From assembly GCA_945903645.1 (NCBI GenBank), contig CAMDOM010000027.1, positions 1 through 42,540 on the forward strand: 42,540 nucleotides of DNA, read 5' to 3'. A program made the translations under genes and the position numbers. The stretch's first letter is position 1. Every line of letters starts with the position of its first letter. A model generated the notes under the pieces. The model was not told where the DNA came from. It ran no database searches and was given only the letters and a program-made list of their open reading frames with translations. This DNA is from Chryseobacterium gleum (GTDB taxonomy: Bacteria; Bacteroidota; Bacteroidia; UBA10329). Of this stretch, positions 16,797 through 25,405 are shown piece by piece.

Positions 16797-16937
16797 AAGC
16801 CAGCAGGTAACAAGGGTTTGGCAAAAGTGGGGCTGAAGTGCTAACTTAAACATTTGTGCTTTTTATGAACATTTGTGCTAAATCGAACATTTGTGCTTTT
16901 AATCCCCCACCTTCGCCAAGCCCCAAACCGTTAATCC
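16797..16937 (+). repeat. attC-like imperfect inverted repeat with internal triple repeat
   Basis: The left arm (16808-16832, TAACAAGGGTTTGGC then AAAAGTGGGG) pairs with the right arm (16904-16933, CCCCCACCTTCGCC then AAGCCCCAAACCGTTA), with a few bulges. The roughly 70-nt loop holds three direct copies of AACATTTGTGCT. Outer boxes are GCAGGTAAC and GTTAATC. A long folded arm pair with TAAC/GTTA ends, just after a lone gene, is the layout of a cassette recombination site. No gene was found in 16776-17006. Confidence 0.55.
16849..16897 (+). repeat. Three direct copies of AACATTTGTGCT
   Basis: Identical 12-mers at 16849-16860, 16868-16879 and 16886-16897, spaced 19 and 18 nt, each followed by a T- or A-rich spacer. 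They occupy the loop of the attC-like inverted repeat. Confidence 0.9.
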
Positions 16938-16949
16938 TACTCCCCGTAC

Positions 16950-16990
16950 AAAAAAGCTATTCATCCCACGTAAAAAAAATGGCGGGATAG
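16950..16990 (-). terminator. Candidate rho-independent terminator for the ATP-grasp gene
   Basis: Reading the minus strand past the stop at 17007: CTATCCCGCC, a T-rich loop, GGGATGAATAG, then CTTTTTTG. An ATCCC/GGGAT-centred stem followed by six T residues fits a terminator. The stem is interrupted, so confidence is moderate. Confidence 0.4.
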
Positions 16991-17006
16991 GTTCAGTTTG
17001 TAAAAT

Positions 17007-17909
17007 CTAGTCTCCGAGTTGCTGGCAAACTGCCTCGGCCAAGGCAATAACCGCCTCAGGGCAATTGCGCAACCATAGTTCGGGCTCTATCAGCTCCAGT
17101 TCCGACACCGCTGGCAGATTATCATTGTCCCAAATCATATCCACACGGGCATATACAGGCGCAGGATGGCACAACGTTACCACGTGTTCGGCCAAATCTA
17201 TTTCTTCTGGGCTAGCAAGGTATGGAGCTGCCGTACCTCCAAAGTCATCTTGCACGCGGTAGTCGCCTTCTTTGGCTGTTTTAATAACAGCATGGGTATA
17301 CTTGCCTCCTATTACCATTAGGCTTACCTCACCTCGGGTAACCACATTGTACTGAAACGGCTGCAACAGCATCGCCTCGGCATGCACCAACGACCGAAAC
17401 ACCATTTCGTGCGCACCAACATTCGTAGGGTCGAGCCTATAGGTGTGTCTGCCACCGCCAGATATGGCTGGCTTTAGCACAGTTTCGTCCCAACCGGTAG
17501 CGTTGTGCAATTCGGCAAGGGTTACGTATTCGCCCTTTTCTAAAAAAATGGTTTCGGGTATGCGAACCCCATTGTTTTCAAGATATTGGAGGTAGTGCTT
17601 GTCCCAATTCCAACGGATCAATTCGGGTGCGTTAATGAGTTGGGTAAGCCCCTCTACCCTATTCATCCACGCCACAAACTCCTGAAAACGATGGAAATAG
17701 TTCCACGTAGTGCGAAACATGATAGCTGTGGTGCTGCTCCAATCAAAATTAGGGTCAGCCCAATCCTTGCGAATCACGCGTTTGCCATGGTTTGCCAACG
17801 CTTGAATAAGCAGGGCATCATCATCCAAAATTTGCTGGGTGTACCAATCTGGCGTATCGGTATCGAGATAGCGCTCTTCGGTAAGCAGTGCGAGGTCGTA
17901 TAGTTTCAT
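17007..17909 (-). CDS. ATP-grasp family protein
   Basis: An ATP-grasp fold ligase (glutathione synthetase/RimK-like) of 300 residues with unknown acceptor. Visible blocks are an N-terminal pre-ATP domain with FRTTWNY, PELIRWNWDKHYLQYLENNG (linker), VLKPAISGGGRHT (ATP lysine and glycine loop) and LLQPF. These are followed by GEVSLMVIGGKYTHAVIKT, DYRVQDDFGG (substrate-contact strand) and YARVDMIWDN with VSELELIEPELWL, giving the Mg-binding Asp/Glu. Members usually join a carboxylate to an amine or thiol through an acyl phosphate. It is monocistronic: the cassette-like region lies downstream and the sensor kinase is divergent. It starts at the ATG at 17909. Confidence 0.8.
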   Translation of the reverse strand: MKLYDLALLTEERYLDTDTPDWYTQQILDDDALLIQALANHGKRVIRKDWADPNFDWSSTTAIMFRTTWNYFHRFQEFVAWMNRVEGLTQLINAPELIRWNWDKHYLQYLENNGVRIPETIFLEKGEYVTLAELHNATGWDETVLKPAISGGGRHTYRLDPTNVGAHEMVFRSLVHAEAMLLQPFQYNVVTRGEVSLMVIGGKYTHAVIKTAKEGDYRVQDDFGGTAAPYLASPEEIDLAEHVVTLCHPAPVYARVDMIWDNDNLPAVSELELIEPELWLRNCPEAVIALAEAVCQQLGD

Positions 17910-18008
17910 AGGGCATATATAGAGGCATTTGCCTTTCGAGCGAAATTAGGTATTGATTAGAAGCGGCACTTGCTTCAGCAAACCACATTTCCTTCTCACC
18001 TTCGCAGC

Positions 18009-19163
18009 ATGGATTTGTATTCCAAAAAGCAGCGTTGGAAATTGGTGCTCATAGGCATAGCCATGTGCATTGGTATTGGATCGTTGCTTTACACCAATAA
18101 TTTGGTAACCAGCCTAGCAGAACAAGAACGCCAAAAGGTGGAATTGTGGGCAAAAGGCACCACATTTTTAGCCAATAGCACGGATGCCAATACCGATTTG
18201 AGCTTCGTGTTTGAGGTGATAAAAGACAACACTACCATACCCATTATTCTAACCGACCAGCACGATACCATTATCTCCATCAGAAATTTTGATGAGGAAA
18301 AAAGTTTAGACAGCGCCTACCGAAGTGCTCAATTGAAAGAAATAAAAGGCCGCAATGCGCCCATTGTAATTGAGCTGTATGGCGGAAGCAGCAACCGTAT
18401 TTACTACGATAACTCGGTCTTGTATTACCGCCTTAAGTATTATCCTTATGTTAGTTTGGGTATGATTTCGATATTCATATTGGTGGCCTATTTTGCCTTT
18501 AGCATTTCGCGTAGGGCCGAGCAAGACCAAGTATGGGTGGGAATGGCTAAAGAAACTGCCCACCAACTTGGAACTCCATTATCCAGTTTAATAGCATGGA
18601 TAGAGTACCTGAGATTGAAAGATGTGGATTCTGCCACATTGGACGATATGGCCAAGGATGTGAAACGGTTGGAAACTATTACCGAACGCTTCTCAAAAAT
18701 TGGCTCGGTGCCCGAATTGGAACCGAACGACATAGCCCATGTGCTGGAAGAAAGCTTGGATTACATGCGCACCCGAAGCTCCAAAAAAGTTCAATTCACC
18801 CTTGTGAATCGATTGGAAAGTGTGGCACAAGTTCCCATTAATGTACCACTATTTGCTTGGGTTATCGAAAATTTATGTCGCAATGCAATAGATGCCATGG
18901 AAGGACATGGAAGCATAGAAGTAACGCTGCACGAAGATGCAGAAAAGATGTTGATTGATGTGCGCGACACAGGCAAGGGAATTTCAAAAGGCAAGTTTGA
19001 AACGGTTTTTCAACCCGGTTATACCAGTAAAAAACGCGGTTGGGGTCTTGGGCTTTCGCTCACTCGCAGAATCGTGGAGCAATACCACAAAGGCCGCATA
19101 ACTGTTTTGCAATCGGAAATGGGCAAAGGCACCACCTTTCGAATTGTGTTGCAACAGGCGTAA
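18009..19163 (+). CDS. Membrane sensor histidine kinase
   Basis: An inner-membrane two-component kinase. The ATG at 18009 gives MDLYSKKQRWK followed by TM1 (residues 11-30). A sensor domain of about 115 periplasmic residues, TM2 (148-166), then the H box in AKETAHQLGTPLSSL (H185) follow. Next come the N box NLCRNAIDAMEG, G1 DTGKGIS and G2 GWGLGLSLTRRIVEQYHKG. There is no HAMP and no receiver domain, and no response-regulator gene lies in the window, so the partner is unknown. A longer TTG-initiated reading from 17970 is rejected because TM1 is already complete. Its TAA overlaps the hemW ATG by one base (TAATG), coupling the two genes. Confidence 0.9.
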   Translation: MDLYSKKQRWKLVLIGIAMCIGIGSLLYTNNLVTSLAEQERQKVELWAKGTTFLANSTDANTDLSFVFEVIKDNTTIPIILTDQHDTIISIRNFDEEKSLDSAYRSAQLKEIKGRNAPIVIELYGGSSNRIYYDNSVLYYRLKYYPYVSLGMISIFILVAYFAFSISRRAEQDQVWVGMAKETAHQLGTPLSSLIAWIEYLRLKDVDSATLDDMAKDVKRLETITERFSKIGSVPELEPNDIAHVLEESLDYMRTRSSKKVQFTLVNRLESVAQVPINVPLFAWVIENLCRNAIDAMEGHGSIEVTLHEDAEKMLIDVRDTGKGISKGKFETVFQPGYTSKKRGWGLGLSLTRRIVEQYHKGRITVLQSEMGKGTTFRIVLQQA

Positions 19164-20281
19164 TGGCGGGGATTTACGTTCACATTCCCTTTTGCCGCAG
19201 AGCATGTCACTACTGCGATTTTCACTTTAGCACCAACACGCGCCAAATGGAGGCATTGGTGAAGGCGATAGTGGGCGAAGTAGAATTGCAGACGAACTAT
19301 TTTGGCACCGAACCCATCCAAACCATCTACTTTGGAGGAGGCACGCCTTCGTTGTTGCCTTCCGAATCAATTGCCGAATTGCTGAATGCGATTCAAAACC
19401 AGTTTAAGGTAAGCACTACCGCAGAAATTACATTGGAAGCCAACCCCGAAGATTTGAGCATTAAAAAGCTAAGAGAGCTGAAAGCTTTGGGAATAAACAG
19501 ACTGAGCCTTGGCACCCAATCGTTTATTGCCAAAGAATTGGTTTGGATGAACAGAATGCACACCCCAACGCAAGCGATAGATTCTATTCGCGAAGCACAA
19601 AGCGTGGGTTTTGACAACATCAGCATCGACCTCATATTTGGTCTGCCCGAGCAAACACTGCAGCAATGGGAGTGGAATTTGAGCACGGCTTTGGGGCTTG
19701 ATATTCAGCACATTTCATCCTATGGGCTGACCGTGGAAGGAAAAACCAAGTTGCATCATTCCATTCGCAAAGGCACACAAAAGCCACCAGAAGAATCCAT
19801 TGCTGAGGCTTGTTTTCGGATGAATATGGAGGTGTTACCTGCAAATGGATTTGAGCACTATGAGATTAGCAATTTTGCTAAGGATGGATTTATTTCAAAG
19901 CATAATTCTGCCTATTGGCAAAACGCCAATTACCTTGGACTTGGCCCTTCGGCACATTCATACAACGGCACTCAACGCCATTGGAACATACGCAGCAATG
20001 GTGGCTACATGCGCGGAATTGCTTCATCCAATGCCGCTGTACAATCGGAAGAACTTACGCTACACAACCGGATTAACGAGCATATTATGACCGGATTGCG
20101 TTGCAAATGGGGCATTAATCGCGAATACTTGCAAGGAATTGATGCTCAAGCTTGGGAACGAATCGCAGTTGCAATTCCGAAGCTTGGTAGCCATTATTTT
20201 GAAATGGATAACAACCGCATAATACTTCGACATGAAGGCAAACTGCTGGCAGATAAATTGGCTTCAGAGTTATTTGTATAG
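19163..20281 (+). CDS. hemW: HemW-like radical SAM protein (heme chaperone)
   Basis: A radical SAM enzyme of the coproporphyrinogen dehydrogenase-like group. The 4Fe-4S cluster motif CX3CX2C is at C11, C15, C18 (CRRACHYCDFHF). It is followed by IYFGGGTPSLL, ITLEANPEDLS, RLSLGTQSF, VGFDNISIDLIFGLPEQT and YEISNFAKDG. HemW proteins bind heme and lack true HemN activity; at about 372 residues this fits HemW rather than the longer HemN. The start at 19163 yields MAGIYVHIPFC, the conserved N-terminus; upstream in-frame residues belong to the kinase gene's DNA in another frame. It is convergent with birA, with only 5 nt between the stops. Confidence 0.9.
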   Translation: MAGIYVHIPFCRRACHYCDFHFSTNTRQMEALVKAIVGEVELQTNYFGTEPIQTIYFGGGTPSLLPSESIAELLNAIQNQFKVSTTAEITLEANPEDLSIKKLRELKALGINRLSLGTQSFIAKELVWMNRMHTPTQAIDSIREAQSVGFDNISIDLIFGLPEQTLQQWEWNLSTALGLDIQHISSYGLTVEGKTKLHHSIRKGTQKPPEESIAEACFRMNMEVLPANGFEHYEISNFAKDGFISKHNSAYWQNANYLGLGPSAHSYNGTQRHWNIRSNGGYMRGIASSNAAVQSEELTLHNRINEHIMTGLRCKWGINREYLQGIDAQAWERIAVAIPKLGSHYFEMDNNRIILRHEGKLLADKLASELFV

Positions 20282-20286
20282 CCAAA

Positions 20287-21096
20287 TTAACGCACAGCCT
20301 CCCACCCTATTTCGTGATGGGCATGCTCCGTAACGCGTCCATCGGAGTGTAGCAGGTTGAGCAACCCTGAATTTTGGGCGCCTAGCACTTTTACCACTTC
20401 TTGAATTCCGTTTACGTGAAGCAAAACTTTCTCGCCACTGCAAAACAGCAGCGCATTGTAGTGTTCCATCAATCGCTCGAACCCCATCGTTTTAAGCTGA
20501 AGATATCGGTTGTCTAGATTTTGATTTAGCTCCGATACAACTTCATCCAAAACGAAGTTTTTGCCAATGATTTGTGCAAGCGAAGTCGCCTTCAAATCAG
20601 CAGGAAAATCAACTTGATTTACGTTGAGACCGATGCCAACAATGGATGAATCGATTGCTTTGCCACGCAAGGTATTTTCAATAAGAATTCCAGCAATTTT
20701 TTGGGTTCCAACCAACAGGTCGTTTGGCCATTTTATTCGAACTTGAGCTGGAGTGCGGTTGAAAAACCTTAAGACAGTATCATGAACTCCCAAAGCAATT
20801 GCCGCACTCAACATGAATTGGCGTTCTGCTGCCAAAAAGACAGGCTTCAAAATATAACTTGCAGTGATGTTTTGGTTGGGCCCGCTTTCCCATAGGCGTT
20901 GACGTTGTCCGCGTCCTACAGTCTGATTGCTGGCTGTAATGAGTGTGCCCTCTACTGGCAAGCTGTCTTGTAGCAATTGGCGGGCATAGTTGTTGGTCGA
21001 GTCGACCTCACTTAAATGGATACGTACTCGACCGAGCACAGGGCTGTTGGACAATGGGGCGTGATATTGTGGTAACTTTGCAAATCTAAACAGCAT
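20287..21096 (-). CDS. birA: Biotin--[acetyl-CoA-carboxylase] ligase
   Basis: Attaches biotin to the biotin carboxyl carrier protein through biotinyl-AMP. Visible motifs are EVDSTNNYA, the biotinyl-AMP loop GRGQRQRLWE (from residue 61), IKWPNDLLV, KIAGILIE and VGIGLNVNQ, with a short C-terminal SH3-like domain (VNGIQEVVKVLGA). There is no N-terminal helix-turn-helix, so it is an enzyme-only BirA. The start is uncertain: the ATG at 21096 gives about 24 residues before the conserved core, while a GTG at 21039 is also possible. The ATG lies only 3 nt from the rsfS start on the other strand, so its promoter would lie within rsfS. Confidence 0.9.
   Translation of the reverse strand: MLFRFAKLPQYHAPLSNSPVLGRVRIHLSEVDSTNNYARQLLQDSLPVEGTLITASNQTVGRGQRQRLWESGPNQNITASYILKPVFLAAERQFMLSAAIALGVHDTVLRFFNRTPAQVRIKWPNDLLVGTQKIAGILIENTLRGKAIDSSIVGIGLNVNQVDFPADLKATSLAQIIGKNFVLDEVVSELNQNLDNRYLQLKTMGFERLMEHYNALLFCSGEKVLLHVNGIQEVVKVLGAQNSGLLNLLHSDGRVTEHAHHEIGWEAVR
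21073..21080 (+). promoter_or_regulatory. -7 promoter box (TAACTTTG) for rsfS
   Basis: An exact TAnnTTTG match 20 nt before the rsfS ATG at 21100. It lies inside the 5' end of birA as annotated on the opposite strand. A TTG is present upstream but at non-ideal spacing. Confidence 0.5.
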
Positions 21097-21099
21097 TGA

Positions 21100-22143
21100 A
21101 TGGCCCGAACTTCGAAGGCAGAAGAAATTGAACAATTAGTATCGACCATCATACATGGCATACAAGAGCGGAAAGGCAAGAACATCGTTTCTATGGATCT
21201 CCGCAATATTCCGAACACAGTTTGCGATTTTTTTGTGATTTGCACAGGAGATTCAAGTACTCACGTAGAAGGTATTTCAGGCAGTATTCAAGAGGTGACG
21301 CGCAAGCAACTTACCGATAGACCATGGCATGTAGAAGGTATGGGGCATTCGGAATGGGTGCTGTTGGACTACGTTAACGTAGTTGTCCACGTTTTTCAGC
21401 GCGAGCCACGCGACTTTTACAATATAGAGCGCCTTTGGGCAGATGCCATTGTGGTAGAACATGCCGAGGATGGTTCGGAAAAGATGATGCCACCACTCGT
21501 AAAGAAAGTGGCGGTGAAAAAAATTAAGAAAGACAAGCCAAAATCCGAAAAGAAAGCTGTTGGAAAATCGGGTGTTGCAAGGAAAGTAAAACCGGCATCT
21601 GCTCCAAAAGCCATAAGTAAAGCTAAGGCAGTGGTAAGTGCCGAAGTTGCCGCAAAACCGCGCGCAACTGCTAAACCGAAGTCCGTTTCAAAAGCTGAGT
21701 ACACTGGTAGAACTAAGGCTACACCTAAGTCTACCGGAGCAACTGATGTAAAATCTAATGCGGCTACCACTCAGTTTACGTCTAGGTCGAAGTCTGCATC
21801 TAAGCCAGCAACTGTAAAGAAATCTGATTTTGCTGCACCTGCAAGGTCTGCTAGGTCTACGCCTGCAACACAAGCTAGCAAAGCGAAAGCGGCTGCAAAA
21901 CCAAGAGCGGCTTCAAAAGCAACTTTTGAAGATAAGCCAGCATCCGCTGCTAAGTCACGAACTTTATCGAAGGATAACGGTTTAGGAAAGGCAAAACCAA
22001 CTTCTAAATCCGCTGAAGGGAGCAAAACTCGTCCTAATTCAAAATCAACAGTTGGAAAAAAAACAAAATCTTCCGCAACAACAGCTACTAAATCGCCTAC
22101 AAAGCCCAAAACTGTTGCAAAACCCAGTAAGCGGAAGGATTAA
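21100..22143 (+). CDS. rsfS: Ribosome silencing factor with long basic low-complexity tail
   Basis: Residues 1 to about 122 are the RsfS/Iojap domain that binds uL14 and blocks subunit joining: NIVSMDLRNIPNTVCDFFVI, STHVEGISGSI, WHVEGMGHSEWVLLDY, VVVHVFQREPRDFYNIERLW. RsfS proteins normally end about here. The remaining 225 or so residues are unstructured and made almost only of Lys, Ala, Ser, Thr and Pro (AKPRATAKPKSVSK-type units), like histone H1 or AlgP tails, with strong positive charge. The reading frame is unbroken. The tail presumably contacts rRNA or DNA. The gene lies just upstream of ftsH, its usual neighbour in Bacteroidota. Confidence 0.9.
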   Translation: MARTSKAEEIEQLVSTIIHGIQERKGKNIVSMDLRNIPNTVCDFFVICTGDSSTHVEGISGSIQEVTRKQLTDRPWHVEGMGHSEWVLLDYVNVVVHVFQREPRDFYNIERLWADAIVVEHAEDGSEKMMPPLVKKVAVKKIKKDKPKSEKKAVGKSGVARKVKPASAPKAISKAKAVVSAEVAAKPRATAKPKSVSKAEYTGRTKATPKSTGATDVKSNAATTQFTSRSKSASKPATVKKSDFAAPARSARSTPATQASKAKAAAKPRAASKATFEDKPASAAKSRTLSKDNGLGKAKPTSKSAEGSKTRPNSKSTVGKKTKSSATTATKSPTKPKTVAKPSKRKD

Positions 22144-22241
22144 TTGTGCGGTTAGTGTAGATTATCGGCAATAGAAATTTGCCAGTTTATTCATTTAATC
22201 CCAACCGTGTAAAGACGTAAAACGTATTTCATTACTACATT

Positions 22242-24299
22242 ATGGCAAACGAAACCAAAGAAACTAAAGAAAAGAAAGCTCCAAACGCGGAACCAAAACC
22301 GAAGAAGGACAAAATGCCCAAATTCACATTCAATATCTATTGGGTGTATGTAGTCATAGCAATCTCATTTATTGCAATGACGTTTCTTCCTTCCATTACC
22401 GAAGATCAAAAAACACTGAACGACCAGAGTTTCAGTCAAATGATTACGGATAAAGAAGTAGAGAAAATTGTAGTAGTAAACAAAGAAATTGCTGAGATAT
22501 ACCTACGAAAAGAAGTTCTTAAGAAAGAGAAATACAAGCATTTGTTAGAGAAACCTTTGCTTGGTGGTCAAGGAGCACATTATACTTACCAAATTGGTGA
22601 TTTACAGAATTTTGAAAATGAAGTTACCCAACTTCAACAAGATATTCCTCCAACTGAAAAGGTTGTTCTGAGCAATGAAACCCGCAAAAATTGGGGAGGT
22701 GAATTCCTTATGTGGATTCTGCCGTTTGCGCTTCTTATTGGCGTTTGGATGTTTATTATGCGCAAAATGAGCGGTCCTGGAGGAGGACCTGGAGGTCAGA
22801 TTTTTAACATCGGAAAATCACGAGCACAGCTATTTGATGGCGACACAACCGTGAATATCACGTTTAGCGATGTGGCAGGATTGGAGGAAGCCAAAATTGA
22901 AATAAAAGAGATTGTTGATTTCCTTAAAAACCCTAAGAAATATACCGATTTAGGTGCCAAAATCCCGAAAGGAGCTTTGCTTGTAGGCCCTCCGGGAACT
23001 GGAAAAACCTTGCTTGCTAAGGCTGTAGCTGGCGAAGCAAAAGTTCCGTTCTTCTCGCTTTCTGGCTCCGACTTTGTGGAAATGTTTGTGGGTGTAGGTG
23101 CAAGCCGCGTGCGTGACTTATTCAAACAAGCCAAAGAAAAATCACCAAGCATCATTTTCATAGATGAGATTGACGCCATAGGTAGAGCCCGAGGAAAAAG
23201 TATTTCTCAAGGTTCGAATGACGAACGTGAGAATACCTTGAACCAACTGCTCACCGAAATGGACGGATTTGGCACCAATAGTGGAGTTATTATTCTTGCT
23301 GCAACCAACCGTGCCGATATTCTTGACCGTGCGTTAATGCGTGCGGGTCGATTCGACCGTCAGATTTTGGTGGACATGCCCGACTTGGAAGAACGCAAAG
23401 AAATTTTCCAAGTACACCTTAAAAATCTGAAGTTAGACGATACCGTTGTGGTGGAATTTCTATCCAAACAAACTCCAGGATTCTCAGGTGCTGATATTGC
23501 CAATTTGTGTAACGAAGCTGCGCTTATAGCTGCACGAAAGGACAAAGAAAGCATTGGAAAACAAGATTTCCTTGATGCTGTAGACCGCATTGTAGGCGGA
23601 TTAGAGAAGAAGAACAAGATTATATCCATTGAGGAGAAAAAAGTGATTGCCTATCACGAAGCTGGTCATGCTTCTGCTAGCTGGCTTTTGGAACATGCAT
23701 CACCACTTATTAAAGTAACCATTGTTCCTCGTGGACGGTCGTTAGGTGCTGCGTGGTACTTGCCCGAAGAACGCCAGATTACCACTAAAGAGCAAATGCT
23801 TGATGAGATGTGCGCTGCTCTTGGTGGTCGTGCTGCGGAGGAAGTTGTGTTTGGAAAAGTGAGTACTGGCGCATTGAGCGATTTAGAAAAAGTGACCAAG
23901 CAAGCGTATGCCATGGTTACAGTGTATGGCCTTAGCGATAAAATTGGAAACGTTAGCTACTACGATAGCAGCGGGCAAAGCGAGTACAGCTTTAACCGTC
24001 CATACAGCGAGAAAACTGCCGAATTGATTGACAGCGAAGTGAAGGTTCTTATTGAAGGCTCATATCAACGGACCAAGAAAATTCTGCTGGATAATCGCGA
24101 TAAACTTGATAAACTGGCTAACGAACTCCTAACTAAGGAAGTGATATTTAAGGAGAATTTGGAAGAGATTTTCGGAAAGCGTCAATGGGAAAAGCCGCTG
24201 CAAGACATGGTAAAAAAGGTAGAACCAGAAGCTAGTGCCACTACTGTAGCCGAAGATAAAGCTCCTGAAATTTCAGAAACACCTACTATTGAAAGCTAG
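22242..24299 (+). CDS. ftsH: ATP-dependent zinc metalloprotease FtsH
   Basis: A membrane-anchored AAA+ protease that removes damaged or short-lived membrane and cytoplasmic proteins. Residues of about 35-52 and 154-172 are the two transmembrane segments around a periplasmic domain. Walker A is GPPGTGKT (249-256), Walker [12 protein letters not shown], the second region of homology [18 protein letters not shown], and the zinc motif HEAGH (472-476). The downstream Asp ligand is probably in [11 protein letters not shown]. The 685-residue length is normal for the phylum. A Lys/Glu-rich lead precedes TM1 and an acidic low-complexity tail ends the protein. Confidence 0.96.
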   Translation: MANETKETKEKKAPNAEPKPKKDKMPKFTFNIYWVYVVIAISFIAMTFLPSITEDQKTLNDQSFSQMITDKEVEKIVVVNKEIAEIYLRKEVLKKEKYKHLLEKPLLGGQGAHYTYQIGDLQNFENEVTQLQQDIPPTEKVVLSNETRKNWGGEFLMWILPFALLIGVWMFIMRKMSGPGGGPGGQIFNIGKSRAQLFDGDTTVNITFSDVAGLEEAKIEIKEIVDFLKNPKKYTDLGAKIPKGALLVGPPGTGKTLLAKAVAGEAKVPFFSLSGSDFVEMFVGVGASRVRDLFKQAKEKSPSIIFIDEIDAIGRARGKSISQGSNDERENTLNQLLTEMDGFGTNSGVIILAATNRADILDRALMRAGRFDRQILVDMPDLEERKEIFQVHLKNLKLDDTVVVEFLSKQTPGFSGADIANLCNEAALIAARKDKESIGKQDFLDAVDRIVGGLEKKNKIISIEEKKVIAYHEAGHASASWLLEHASPLIKVTIVPRGRSLGAAWYLPEERQITTKEQMLDEMCAALGGRAAEEVVFGKVSTGALSDLEKVTKQAYAMVTVYGLSDKIGNVSYYDSSGQSEYSFNRPYSEKTAELIDSEVKVLIEGSYQRTKKILLDNRDKLDKLANELLTKEVIFKENLEEIFGKRQWEKPLQDMVKKVEPEASATTVAEDKAPEISETPTIES

Positions 24300-24348
24300 T
24301 GCTTACGTTTTTGCTCGGAAGCCATAATTTTTCGGTTCTTTAGTTCCA

Positions 24349-24552
24349 ATGGAAAAAGGCTGGATTCAAGTGGCTTCATATGCAATGGTAGCCGTTGCCG
24401 AACTGAAGAAATCAGTTTTGGAAAGCGCAGGAATTCCAGCAATCATAATAAACAAGTCTGATTCGTCTTATCTTTTTGGAGAATTGGAACTTTACGTAAA
24501 ACATGACGATGTCATTCGTTCAAAAATGATTCTTGATGAAGAAGTTGCCTGA
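24349..24552 (+). CDS. DUF2007-family small protein
   Basis: A 67-residue protein of the DUF2007 type (putative signal-transducing, PII-like fold). It shows W(I)QVASYAMVAVAELKKSVLE, AGIPAIIINKSDSSY and ELELYVKHDDVIRSKMILDE. The pattern of one strand-helix-strand unit with a GI(P)A turn is characteristic. The molecular function of the family is not established. It sits between ftsH and cdsA, and its last 17 nt overlap the cdsA start, implying coupled translation. Confidence 0.8.
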   Translation: MEKGWIQVASYAMVAVAELKKSVLESAGIPAIIINKSDSSYLFGELELYVKHDDVIRSKMILDEEVA

Positions 24553-25360
24553 TTTACTAAAGCGATTCGTGACGGCCATTGTGGCTTTTGCCGCTTTTTT
24601 GGGGCTTATTTTTTGGCACGAACTCGGATTTCTAGCACTTTTTTCGTTAATTCTTGTTGTAGGTCTGCACGAGTTCTATAACATGATTGATATAGCTGGT
24701 TTCAAACCACAACGTATTCTGGGCTATGCTTTAGGATTGTCCATGTTTTGGGGCAATGCACTTTATACCATGTTTGAATTTGACAAGCGGTTTCTACTGC
24801 TCCCTTTAGCCTGTATGTTCCTCATTCTTCCTGTTGAATTGTATCGCAAACGCGAAAACCCGTTTACCAATATCGCGCATGGATTTTTAGGCATTGTGTA
24901 TGTCGCTATTCCTTTTACATTGCTGGTAAACATCACCCATTTGAATGATGCTTTAGGCTACAAACCCTTGTTTTTGGTTGGTTTTTTCATGATGATTTGG
25001 GCAAGCGATACTGGGGCATATTTTACGGGGAGTCTATTTGGAAAGCATAAATTATTCGAACGTATTAGCCCAAAGAAAAGCTGGGAAGGCGCGATGGGTG
25101 GAATGCTTTTAAGTTTGGTGATTGCAGCAATTTGGGCCCAATTTCTCGATTTCATTCCGCTTCATCATTGGCTCATATTATCCGTGATCACTGTGATTGC
25201 AGGAATTTATGGCGACTTGGTGGAAAGCCTTCTAAAACGCAACACAGGAGTGAAGGATAGCGGTAAAATACTTCCCGGTCATGGAGGTGTGTTGGACCGC
25301 TTTGACAGCATAATGTTGGCCACTCCATTTGCATTCGTTTATCTTCAACTTATCCTATAA
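24536..25360 (+). CDS. cdsA: Phosphatidate cytidylyltransferase
   Basis: Makes CDP-diacylglycerol from CTP and phosphatidic acid, the branch point of phospholipid synthesis, in the inner membrane. About seven to eight hydrophobic segments are visible. The CdsA signature is in the C-terminal half: SPKKSWEGAMGGM, GDLVESLLKRNTGVKDSGK and LPGHGGVLDRFDSIM. The ATG at 24536 is preferred to the TTG one codon earlier. It is followed 36-45 nt later by psd, so two successive steps of phosphatidylethanolamine synthesis are neighbours (the phosphatidylserine synthase gene is not here). Confidence 0.94.
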   Translation: MKKLPDLLKRFVTAIVAFAAFLGLIFWHELGFLALFSLILVVGLHEFYNMIDIAGFKPQRILGYALGLSMFWGNALYTMFEFDKRFLLLPLACMFLILPVELYRKRENPFTNIAHGFLGIVYVAIPFTLLVNITHLNDALGYKPLFLVGFFMMIWASDTGAYFTGSLFGKHKLFERISPKKSWEGAMGGMLLSLVIAAIWAQFLDFIPLHHWLILSVITVIAGIYGDLVESLLKRNTGVKDSGKILPGHGGVLDRFDSIMLATPFAFVYLQLIL

Positions 25361-25381
25361 TTATTTTAAGGATTCAAAACC

Positions 25382-25389
25382 TATTTTTG
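25382..25389 (+). promoter_or_regulatory. -7 promoter box (TATTTTTG) before psd
   Basis: A TAnnTTTG match that ends 7 nt before the first possible psd ATG (25397) and 16 nt before the second (25406). If used, transcription would begin close to the start codon and favours the ATG at 25406. Read-through from cdsA is also likely. Confidence 0.4.
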
Positions 25390-25405
25390 CCCGTTCATGC
25401 CAAGA

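Larger units (their letters stand above)
14715..16930 (+). mobile_element. Putative integron-type gene cassette carrying a secreted glycoside-hydrolase-like gene
   Basis: This is an inference from structure. One gene with a base composition unlike its neighbours (clearly AT-richer) is bounded on the left by G|TTACCTGC. On the right is a 120-nt imperfect inverted repeat ending in CCG|TTAATCC. The left boundary and the inner right repeat are complementary, as expected when a circular cassette has integrated. A disabled integron-like recombinase lies immediately to the left. Consensus core sites (RYYYAAC/GTTRRRY) are only partly matched, so an unrelated element class is possible. Confidence 0.45.

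Noticed and set aside
16849-16897. CRISPR array
   Set aside because: Only three 12-bp repeats with 6-7 nt spacers, no cas genes; too short and inside a folded repeat.
21700-22140. Possible frameshift fusion creating the rsfS tail
   Set aside because: The frame is continuous, composition is uniform over the tail, and no second protein with its own start was seen.
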